Notes under the pieces: generated by a model
Told to the model about the DNA's origin: nothing
What the model saw: only the letters and a program-made list of their open reading frames with translations
The model's database searches: none
NCBI RefSeq assembly: GCF_029962835.1
Contig: NC_080584.1
Span: 79,574,862-79,638,861, forward strand
DNA from: Magnolia sinica
Taxonomy: Eukaryota > Streptophyta > Magnoliopsida > Magnoliales > Magnoliaceae
Direction of reading: 5' to 3'
DNA: 64,000 bases
Translations under genes and position numbers: made by a program
In this document: positions 12,926-21,645 of the stretch, piece after piece
How positions within the stretch are numbered: the first letter of the stretch is position 1
Layout of the letters: every line of letters starts with the position of its first letter

Positions 12926-13028
12926 ATGAGGCAGTTCATCTACTCAGTGCCACCTATGAATTATGAGGCAGTTCATCTACTAAGAGCCACCTATGAATTA
13001 TGAGGCAGTTCATCTACTAAGTGCCAGG
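12926..13028 (+). repeat. 37-bp tandem repeat, three units
   Basis: Units starting ATGAGGCAGTTCATCTACT at 12926, 12963 and 13000. Copy B has only two units (54055 and 54092), a copy-number difference between the two segments. Confidence 0.85.
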
Positions 13029-13203
13029 TGGCACAATTTCATTCTCATGTGAGCCAGATTTTACTAAAGAGTTACTGTTTCTAACATTTTTTACTAGCTT
13101 TTATGTGGACCGTTGTTGTTCATGTCTTAGGGCATTTAAAGAATGGGACCCACATGATGGACAGCGTAGATCTAACGACTGAGGTGTCATGCTTGGTGGA
13201 ATC

Positions 13204-13325
13204 TATATATAGCTTGCTTCCCTTGGCCATCTAAACACAAAGAAGATTGTGTTTTCTTCCTTCAAAGCGTTGTTTGCACTGCCCCGCCCAGGAAGAAAAA
13301 AGTATCAATTTCCTGGTATGTTCTT
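13204..13325 (+). promoter_or_regulatory. Promoter-like module M3
   Basis: TATATATAGC at 13204, a leader with GGCCATCTAAACACAAAG, and TTTCCTG|GTATGTTCTTC with GT at 13316. Clearly related to but diverged from the A1/A2 modules, including upstream blocks (12780-13200). No downstream ORF is recognisable. Confidence 0.45.
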
Positions 13326-13329
13326 CATT

Positions 13330-14425
13330 TTCTTACACCTCTGATTTTTCTCTTCATTTTCTTACTGTTCTTCATTGTTTTCACACAACTTTCTTCTAAT
13401 TAACATTCTGGGGATTAGAAGCCTTGAGTTTTTTTTTTTTCTTGCCCAACTGAGTCACAAGTCTGTATAAGGGGGCTCATCTACATGCCACTACACATGC
13501 CAAAGTAGCCCACGTGCAAGATTTTAAAGCCATCCGCTAGCTGGCTTCCCACTATTTAGATGGATGGGAACAAAAGATAAGGCTAGTCTAATTATCAGGT
13601 GCTCCAAATCAGTGGCTACAAATATCAGGAAGGTTTTTCTAAGCCATGTGGTTGTTTTTAATACCTCTGCCACATGATGTATTTTTACAACACATATCAA
13701 TCATGCTGAGGACCCAACTAATGGACGGCTTGGATCTTGCACCAACATGAACCACTGGCACATGGGGCGTGTAGGTGCTCAAGATTTGGTTCTATCAACT
13801 TCTAATATGTTTTGAATATTTAAGTATTCCATTAATACTATAAATTTTAATTATATATGATCAAACGTTGCTAAAGTCATAGTTATTATGGATCCCAGTT
13901 GGAGAGGTTTGAATTCATAATTAGCAATTTACTACAATCGAAAGTTCTTAAATGTTAGGGTAGACTTAATTAATTCATTTTCCAAATTGTTAGATTAGCA
14001 CATAGATGCTTTAGCTCTGCCCAGTTCAACCCTATTCATATAGTGAACAATCCAAATCTCCGAAGGTGGGCTGGGCATTAGACTATTGAAAGACATCATC
14101 TCGGCCCTCCGCTTGAAGTTGGCATGGTTAGTGAAGTTCGGCTCGGCCTCCAGCCTTTGGGGTGTTTTCAGCATAGCAAAATACTCCCTACATCTCAACT
14201 CAGAGGAGCAAGGTAGTCTACTTTCGGCTCCATCCCCTTTGTGGAAGAGCATTAGGATCAGTTGCCCCTTCTCCTTTCCTCGGTTCAATCTAAGGTTGGG
14301 CAAGGCAGAGGGAATCTGTGGTTCTCTAATTGGACTGGGCTGGGCCGCTAATCGACCTGGTCGAGAACCCAGTTCCTTTGGCCCTGCACTAGATGCAAGT
14401 GTGTGAGTTCCTAGGGAAGGATGGG
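13330..14425. other. Non-coding spacer ending at the A/B break
   Basis: No supported gene. The minus-strand reading frame across 13995-14438 is open for 147 codons here, but its copy B counterpart is open only for the C-terminal 85 codons because of an indel near 55440. I recognise no family, so I do not call it a gene. Similarity to copy B stops after AAGGATGGG at 14425. Confidence 0.5.
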
Positions 14426-14479
14426 CCCCTTCCTCCATCCTCTGCCTCTCTTTTCTTGCCGCAATGGGTGTTGGAATGT

Positions 14480-15600
14480 ACTTCTAAGGTGGTTTTTGCG
14501 TGTCAGATGAGCAAAAGCCGTCTTCTGGCTGTTCTAGCCTTCTGGTTCCTTCGCTGTCAAATCTGCCTGGGGTTTGTGCAGAGAGTCCAAGCAGCGTAGA
14601 GGGTTTGGCATGCGAAGATGCCGTCAAAAATTTCAGTTAATGTCTAGAGAGTGTTGAAGAATGCAATTCCGATGGATGAAACAGTCAAAACCGGAGGCAT
14701 TCCGCTAGTTTCCAAATGTGCTTGCTGCGTGGGGAATCCGCTCGTCCATCCAGCTTGTGAGTCCTTGCAGCATCTCTTCCTTCAGAGCAATCTAGCGGGG
14801 ACAATTTAAGGGCATTTCTACTCTATTTTCAGGCTCCCTTCCTTGCCTAGTCTCTCTGTGCAACATTGGCTTCGGCTCTGGTGGCATTTCCAGCCATCTT
14901 CGGGCCTGCTTCATATCATTGGAGGGCTGGCCCCTTGCTTCATCTTGTGGGAGATCTGGATTTCCAGAAATGCCTCAAAATATGATGGGATTCCCCCGTT
15001 GGCAGCTAGGATCATAGCTCGGGTTACGTGGAGGTTGTCTTTGTCTTCCTCGTTAACCCACGCCAATTCAGTTCGACTAGTGACCAATTTTCTGGCTTTC
15101 CGTGATCGGGGTAATGTTGATTCTTTTAGTCCAAGGGCCCATTTGGAGTTGGTGAAATGGAGAAGGCGTAAATGCGCGGTAGGGTCAAACTCAACGTCGA
15201 CGGGTCAACTAGAGGCAAACTAGGACCTTCCGCGGGGGGGTGGGAATGGCCTTGCCTATTGTAGAGCTATGGGATTAGTAAATGTTGAAGTAGAGTCGGA
15301 TTCCATGTTGGTGGTGGGGCTCCTAAATGGGACTTGCGTTGAATGTATTAGATGCAGAGGATAGAAAGATTAAGTGTCGAAGGCCAGGTCAGCTTTTCCA
15401 ATGTTCTTAGGGAAGGGATCGGTCCAGCGGATGGTATAGCACAAATGGGGTCCGAGCAACATTTCTCCTTTCGTACAAAGGACCCTTCCGATCTTCCTCC
15501 CCACATCAAGGGGCAGATATTTCTAGACAAAGTGGGCCTTGGTAGCATTAGGGAGGAGTTTGTGTCAGCCCAAGTCTGGCCTTAGTCATGTCCATAGTTA
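14480..15600 (+). pseudogene. LINE (L1-type) ORF2 3' fragment: zf-RVT and RNase H
   Basis: Plant L1-type LINEs encode a long ORF2 that ends in a zinc-binding zf-RVT region and, in some, an RNase H domain. Here the plus strand at 14610-14815 reads as zf-RVT, with KISVNV, a stop where a tryptophan is usual, GIPLVSKCACC and LQHLF. Next comes a tryptophan-rich linker (14843-15160, ILWEIWISRN). An RNase H start, KLNVDGSTRG, lies at about 15186-15215 in a shifted frame, and later pieces include VEVESDS (about 15288) and REGIGPADGIAQMGSEQHF (about 15410-15467). Several frameshifts and stops make it dead. The 5' end, including endonuclease and reverse transcriptase, is missing, as is usual for truncated LINE insertions. 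A possible A-rich tail lies around 15676-15700. Confidence 0.75.
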
Positions 15601-17460
15601 TATTTCCATTTTCCCTACATGATAGGCTCCCCGGGTCTTTTTTCCTCGGTCTCTGTACATGGTTTCTACTTATATGATATAATAAATATAACAAATACTT
15701 ATTCATCATTGGCATCTTTTCAACATGTTGGAGTCGATGATGATAATATTATTATACTTGGATATTTTCTTTTTTTATTACAATGCATATTTCTTATGTT
15801 CTCTATTAAATTTTCTTAAATCTCCACATCTTTTATATATTTTTCTTACCTTCAATGAAATGAACAAGTTACAAATTCCACAACGTAGACTCGTATTTAA
15901 CATGATATTAATGCCATGTGGTGTTGATCATGATTGTCCATCTTCCCATGTCTCCCTTCGCTTCTTCACCTCCAACACCACTAATCGGTCTGAGTATGTT
16001 GCAACCAGATCTTGAGCCAGCATCTCTCCCTTCATTGATTGCCGCTGCACACCACCACATCAAATGCCACCAAATCTATCATTACTCAAACTCATCTATA
16101 TCTCCCTAGTAGCACTCATCATACCAAATGACTAAGGTGCCTAGAAGTTGTATCATCTTTTCAAAAACCTTTGTTTTGCAATTGTCTACTTTCTATCATT
16201 TTTGCACCCATAAAAAAAGCCACGATTTCCTAGCATGTTCCTAATTTTCCATTTTTTTTTTTGAAGGCATATTTGGATTCATGGAAATAAATGGGAGGAG
16301 AACATTACTTTTGGTGATACCCAGTTTTCGTTGATTTTCAAGCCTTTCTTTTAGAAAATTTTGAGAAACACTATTTCCACTAATCTTTGTTGAAAAATAA
16401 ATGAAATTATTTTTCCACTTCCACTCCTAAGAAATTCATTTTCTCATGATGAAAGGAAAACGGGTTTCTCAAGGGCTACTGCTAAGAACTTCATCTTCTT
16501 GTGATGAAAGGAAAATGGGTTTGTCAAGGGTTAAGCCCAAACATACCACCATCTATATTCAATCTCCTCACATGTGCCAATGAGCCAATGAGCCATTGCC
16601 CATCTTTAGTTATGCAATACATACACCCCACATTTGTAAGGTGTCCCACATGTACTAACATGCCAACATGTGACATAATGGTCCTAATTCTAATAATTGT
16701 CAGATATCTATGTCCCTGGTACACCATTAATATAGAATTTTTTTTTTTCAAAATTCGTAATTACCAAAAATAACAAAATTCTAAATATAATAAAAATTCT
16801 ATTTCTAATAAAACTCTTCTAAAACTTAATTTTAAAAAATAAAAATTTCAAATAAAGTTTTGTTAGAAGAGTCGTAGCATGATTACAAATTGTTTCTAAA
16901 AAAGAAGAAAATCTAAAACTCTAAAAGTAAGAAAATATTAAAAAATTCAAAATTATTAAAAATAGTAAATTTTTCTTAAATTTTCGTTTTTAAGCTGAAA
17001 GTTTGTGTTTTCTGATGAAACAGATAGATGCAACCCACTTTGTGGGTCGATTCACCTCCGATGGCCCGTTTCAATAAAGATTGATGGGTTATGTGCCCCG
17101 TAACGGTACCTAGATCAAAAGTTATGACCAATTTATAGTCCACCTTCTTTTGGTCCAACCATGATAGGAATGTATCTATGCAATGTTATACATCATACCC
17201 CTTCACTTGAAAAAAACTCGTCCTCTAGTTACTTAATGGGCTTTGATCATGGTACTTAAATAATCTCTGATGCCGATGTTTATCAGCATCTTCCTTATAG
17301 TTGCATTAGGCTCTTGAGCTGAAAGAATATATGTACTCACACTCAGATTCATAATCTCCTTGATTCAGGATCTCCTTGACTTAACTAGTAAGGATTAGTC
17401 CCTTCAGATGCATGTAGTTACAAGATCTCAGATTCTTCCTAATAATGTGAGCAATTAGGC
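15601..17460. other. AT-rich spacer with a dispersed repeat (16240-16930)
   Basis: No gene is supported. The stretch 16240-16930 is a diverged copy of 31000-31660: both start near TTTGGATTCATGGAAA and end in a block with ATGATTACAA and AAAATCTAAAACTCTAAAA. Just upstream (16180-16240) is a decayed copy of the promoter-like leader (TTGTCTACTTTCTATC, then TTTCCTAGCATGTTCC), whose donor GT is changed to GC. Confidence 0.55.
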
Positions 17461-17468
17461 AGATTCAC

Positions 17469-17910
17469 TCATAAAACAAGATCAATATGGTTTTGTATAT
17501 CTCGTATGGGAACCAATTTATTAGGAAGTTCATTGAGCACAATCACCTTGAACTCCTGCAACACTAGTTTTAAATCTTTTGAGATGTTCACAGGCTCCAT
17601 ATAATTTTTCTTTTCAACTAATATATCTACATCTCTCGTCTCCTCAAATTGTTTAATGAAATCATGTTTGGGTATGAGAAACTGTTCCTCAACTTTAGAA
17701 CTCTTGGGTTGGTTCTCTGTTCCCATAGGTACGGGGATAATCTTTCTACCATCTTTAATAAATATAAATATGTAATCCCAACCTCTATGCATTGCATCAA
17801 TATTATTATATCATGGTCAACTGAGTAGTATGTGACATGCCTCAATGTCAACTACATTGCATACTACTTCGTTTTTATAATATTTATCAATCGAAAAAGA
17901 TATAGTGCAC
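17469..17910 (-). pseudogene. Ty3/gypsy pol fragment (end of protease to RT linker)
   Basis: Read on the minus strand, 17910-17800 gives NEVVCNVVDIEACHILLS, the end of a chromovirus-type retropepsin, with stops after it. The frame 17792-17469 (107 codons) then carries WDYIFIFIKDGRKI, VPMGTENQPKSSKVE, LQEFKVIVLNELPNKL and DIQNHIDLVL. These are the landmarks of the segment between protease and reverse transcriptase in gypsy chromoviruses. No reverse transcriptase palm, integrase or LTR is seen nearby, so it is an isolated fragment. Its TE origin is well supported; the exact lineage is inference. Confidence 0.8.
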
Positions 17911-18197
17911 TATTTAGTTACCTTTGTTTTGCTGACCTTTTTAATTCAACCGATCGTATATGGGGAGGGATGACGCATTGTCTTTAATTGTAACTTTACC
18001 ACCATAACCTTCTTAATCCAACTTATTGTATATGAGTAAGGATGACGATTTGTCTTTAATTGTCTGATATGTATGTCCCTATTACACCTTATTTTACAGT
18101 TTACCAAATTGCATCTAACCGCAAAGTGGTGCCCACATTCTATCAAAACTCATATGGGAGCCAAGAATGCAAGTTCTAGGCCATGGGAGTAGACTAG
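17911..18197. other. Spacer, no gene seen
   Basis: AT-rich. It contains two similar blocks (about 17940-17995 and 18005-18060) sharing TCGTATATGGG/TTGTATATGAG, AGGATGACG and TTGTCTTTAATTGT, an imperfect tandem duplication. No coding signal. Confidence 0.4.
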
Positions 18198-18660
18198 GTG
18201 TAACACCGATTGTGGTGGGGCCACCATGATAATGTGTTATATATCAATGCAGTCCATCCGTTTTTCCAGCCAATTTTAGGACGTACTACCAAATTTAAGC
18301 ATATGCAAATCTCATGTGGACCGCACCACAGGAAACAGTGGTATTAATTGCACACCATTAAAAACTTCCTACGATCTACTATAAGAAAATATGTAATGTT
18401 TATTTGCCATTGGTTAAAGAGACTTGGATGTAGGGAACATACAAATATTAGCTTAATTCAAAACTTTTGGTGTCTACGGAAGCTTTTTATAATTATTCAT
18501 CACTTTTTACAGTACTGTAGTCAGAGATGTTAATATGCTTAAGTTTTGGAATAACATCTTGAAATGAATCAAGACAACCGATGGACAACATTAATATATA
18601 ATACATTCTTCAGAGTGGCCCCACACTGTAAGAAAACAACACCGAAGTGTTACCAGGTAA
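18198..18660. mobile_element. Fold-back MITE of the GGGCCCACC family
   Basis: The left end GGTGTAACACCG, followed by TGGTGGGGCCAC, is answered on the right by GTGGCCCCACACTG and GAAGTGTTACC. Internal blocks (ATCAATGCAGTCCATCC, GGACCGCACCACAGGAAACAG, TTAAAAACTTCCTA) match the other family members. No clean target duplication was found. Confidence 0.6.
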
Positions 18661-18746
18661 CAGCTAATCCACTCCAATCTCCCCCACCTGACCTAAGCAA
18701 CGTAACAGCTAATCGGCTCCAATGTACCCCACCTGACCTAAGCAAG
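18657..18746 (+). repeat. 45-bp tandem duplication
   Basis: Units 18657-18701 and 18702-18746, each starting GTAACAGCTAATC and ending CACCTGACCTAAGCAA, with a few differences. It sits at the right edge of the fold-back element, and similar GCTAATCC words form the ends of related elements. Confidence 0.85.
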
Positions 18747-19249
18747 GTAGGGTCCAACGTGATGATTGTGAGAAATTCACTCAAACCATCTATTTTTCTA
18801 TATTACGTCAGTACATGAGACTAAAAATAGACAGATACAAAACTCAAGGTTACCACATGAAAGGAAAAAGTGGGGAGGGAAAAGCCTACGGTTGAATTCT
18901 TCTTAGGGTCCAGGTTGATGTTTATATGCCATGCAAACCGTTCATAATATCATTTCCACTGTTATGAGGGGAAAACAAAAACATATTACCCTGGAAAAAA
19001 ACATCCAGGACCCCACTTATGTTTTAACGGTGGGCGCTAAAGCCCTACTGTTTACAGTTATTTGGTCAATTCACAAACTTAAGTTTTGGATTTATTTTAT
19101 TATCAGTGTTATTATTATTATTTTGGCATTTTCTAAAATGATTTAGAAAATGAAGGAACCGGTGTGGATTTCTCACAAACATCGGGCCGAACCCGGCTGC
19201 AGAACTTCATGCTCCCCGTGGCAGGCAATCCGTGTTCTGAGCCCTAGCA
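18747..19249. other. Spacer with decayed fold-back sequence
   Basis: Fragments typical of the fold-back family (GGGTCCAGGTTGATGTTTATATGCC, AACGGTGGGCG) are present, but there is no complete element and no gene. Confidence 0.45.
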
Positions 19250-19828
19250 CCTCCATTGGGAAACGGATTGCTTGGTATGACACACACCACACCGACTTGT
19301 GGGGTTGATGTCATCAGGATTTATGGGACCCATCATGATGTATGTGTTATATCCACACCATCCATCCATTATATTAGATGATCATTTTAGGACATGCGCA
19401 GGAAAAAGAGTTAGATCCGAAGTTCAAGTGGACCGCACCACAGAAAGCAGTGGGGATTGAACATCTACAATTGAAGACTTCTCAGGGGCCACAGAAGTTT
19501 TGGATAATCTGATATTTTTTGACCCTTCATCCAGGTCGGTGTGACATTATGAACAGATTGGATGACAAATAAATATTATGGTGGGCACTAGGTGAAAATC
19601 ATTGTCCCCATTGCTTTTTTGGGTGTGGTCCACTTGAGTGTTTGATTTACCAAATTTTTGGGCTCAAGACCTAAAATGATCTCTCCAAATTGATGGACAG
19701 TGTGGATATAAACATAGTCTTGTTGGGGCCCACAGAACTTGGTGACAACAACCTACAGTGGAAGTCGTGGCTTTGGATATGTTTTAAGAACTTGGTGCCA
19801 CACCACACAATCCGGTTCCCCTCCGATG
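19250..19828. mobile_element. Mutator-like fold-back MITE with 9-bp target duplication
   Basis: The element is 19259-19819 (561 bp). Its ends are GGAAACGGATTG and CAATCCGGTTCC, and it is palindromic over most of its length: GACCCATCATGATGTATGTG on the left, GTTGGGGCCCACAGAAC on the right. It is flanked by CCTCCATTG (19250-19258) and CCTCCGATG (19820-19828), matching at 7 of 9 bases. Nine-base duplications with long inverted repeats are the signature of Mutator-superfamily elements. No transposase, so non-autonomous. Confidence 0.75.
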
Positions 19829-20397
19829 GGGCAACAAAGTGCATCTAGGAGTGTAATTTAGACATCCAGTCCGTTATTTATTTTGATGACACTTTTAGAT
19901 GTCCTTGCTCGATCTACATCAAGGCCCATAAACTGATCGGGTAGACGGCAGACGTACAAAAATACATGTTGCCTTAAAATTTTTATTAATGATCTTAATT
20001 CATGGTTGGCACCCCATATCTATTGGTCCACAGTAATCATTGGTGGACCCACGTTTAGCCTCACAGAGGAACTCGCTCTACTGGATTACAATACGAATCC
20101 TTATTTGATCATGGATACATGGATATGTGCAGAGCCGTGACCCAGCAATCCATAACTGTTGATAGATGATTTTTTATTATTTTTGGGTTAGCTTGTTAGT
20201 ACACACCCATGTCAGTACACATCAGTTGAGCTATGGATCCCAGCCGTGGGTGCAACGGTTGATAGATGATGTTCTCACTGTTGTGGGCCAGAAATGAAAT
20301 AAATAAATAACATTGACATTTAAAGATCCCAGCCGTGGGTGCGTTTTGTTAAACCACGTATCAAGCTAAGTAGTGCAACCAAACGCAGGGTTCCAGC
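19829..20397. other. Spacer, no gene seen
   Basis: No coding region. It contains a duplicated CAACGGTTGATAGATGAT / CTGTTGATAGATGAT block (about 20157 and 20250) and two CCCAGCCGTGGGTGC words (20239 and 20327). Confidence 0.4.
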
Positions 20398-20955
20398 GAA
20401 GCGGATTGGCTGGTGTACTACACGCCAGCGATACATAGCTGATGTGTTGATGTCACCAAGTTTTGTAGGTCTCATCATAAGGTATGTGTTATATCCAAAC
20501 CGTCCATCCATTTAACAAGCTTGTCATAAAGCTTAATACGAAAAATAAGAAAGAGATAAATATCAAGTGGACCACGCTACAGAAAGAAGTGGGGGATTGA
20601 ATGTTTACCATTGAAACCCTTTTGGCGTAAGAAAAGTTTTGGATCAATATCATATTTGTTTTACCTCTTCATCCAGGTCTTTTTGACCTTATGAACAGAT
20701 TGGATGGAAAATAAATGTTATGGTGTGCCATAAGAATGTTTTAACGGTGAAAATCATTACGCCCGCTACTATTTTTGGTGTGGTGCACTTAATCTTTGGA
20801 TCTCTCTTATTTTATATTTCAAGCCTTAAAAACTGCTTGCCAAATGGACGGACGGTTTGGATATAAAACATACCTCATTGTGGAACCCACAGAGCTTGGA
20901 GACGTAAGCCCCCGAGCCAGTTCGGTAGTGTGTGGTACACCAGCCAATCCGCTTC
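20398..20955. mobile_element. Fold-back MITE, second member
   Basis: Outer ends GAAGCGGATTGGCTGGTGTAC and GTACACCAGCCAATCCGCTTC are nearly perfect inverted repeats (the second reads GGTACACCAGCC), enclosing the usual inner arms. No matching 9-bp duplication was found, so one flank may have been lost or rearranged. It lies 21 bp from the next element. Confidence 0.7.
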
Positions 20956-20967
20956 CCACTCAGAGGC

Positions 20968-21515
20968 ATCTTGAGCGGACGCGGATTAGATGCGAGTCAG
21001 CTACTGACGTGACGTCACCAAGTTCCGGGCCCACTATAACGTATGTGTTATATCCACACCGTCCATCAATTTTGAGATATCATTTTAGGGTATGAGCCAA
21101 ATAATGAGTCAGTTAAAAATCTGTCGTGGACCCCACCACAGAAAACAGTGGGGAGAGTGATTCCCACCGTTGAAACTATCCTAAGGCCCATCATAATGTT
21201 TATTAGAAATCGAACCTGTAAAAAAGTTAAGAAAGACATTAAATAAGGGAAAACACAAATATCAGCTTGATCTAAAACTTTTGTGGCCTTTAGAATTTTT
21301 AATGGTGGGCGACACTGTCCCACTGTTTTCTGTGCTGGGGTCCACTGGAGGTTTGGATTTAACTCAGTCTTTGGGTATTTCCCTAAAATGATCTCTTCAA
21401 ATGGATGGATGCAAAATATACATCATGGTGGGACCCAAGGAACTTGGTGACGTAACTTCAGTAGCGAGTCTCGCTGCTCAACCTCTCAGTGGCTAATCCG
21501 CGCCCCATCTTTGGC
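20968..21515. mobile_element. Fold-back MITE immediately upstream of the NLR gene
   Basis: The element is 20977-21506 (530 bp), with GGACGCGGATTAG and CTAATCCGCGCCCC ends. The inner arms include GACGTCACCAAGTTCCGGGCCC and GGGACCCAAGGAACTTGGTGACGT. Flanks ATCTTGAGC (20968-20976) and ATCTTTGGC (21507-21515) match at 7 of 9 bases. Its right end is about 140 bp from the NLR start codon, so it forms much of the gene's proximal upstream region. Confidence 0.7.
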
Positions 21516-21645
21516 CTCTCTTTTTTATTTTTATTTTTCCTTTCTTTTTTACTCTTTTCCTAAATGATTTCCGCATGCTCTGCAGTTGTGAGTGTGGGAT
21601 TAGAAAAGTCGCCGTCAGGCTTTTCGGAAAGAAGATAGAGCACGC
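21516..21645 (+). promoter_or_regulatory. NLR 5' leader with pyrimidine tract and possible acceptor
   Basis: A pyrimidine-rich stretch (about 21516-21560) is followed by TGCTCTGCAG|TTGTGAG at about 21575-21586, which could be a 3' splice site of a leader intron or part of a TATA-less promoter. No TATA box is apparent within 130 bp of the ATG. This is inference from sequence only. Confidence 0.3.

Larger units (their letters stand above)
1..14425 (+). repeat. Segmental duplication, copy A
   Basis: The window's first bases match position 43314 onward, and the match continues in the same order and orientation to 14425/55523. Substitutions are sparse by eye. Structural differences are clear: copy A has a 52-bp tandem duplication at 57-160, a private segment at 891-1259 and a second 2.7-kb tandem unit; copy B has a 353-bp duplication and a full MITE. 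Copy A is cut by the window start, so its left edge is unknown. Its right end is defined only because copy B is interrupted there by a retrotransposon, so the true duplication may be longer. Confidence 0.95.

Noticed and set aside
13995-14438. 147-codon minus-strand ORF conserved in part at 55092-55349
   Set aside because: Not recognised as any family. Copy B carries an indel that breaks it, so it does not look maintained. It could be old transposon sequence.
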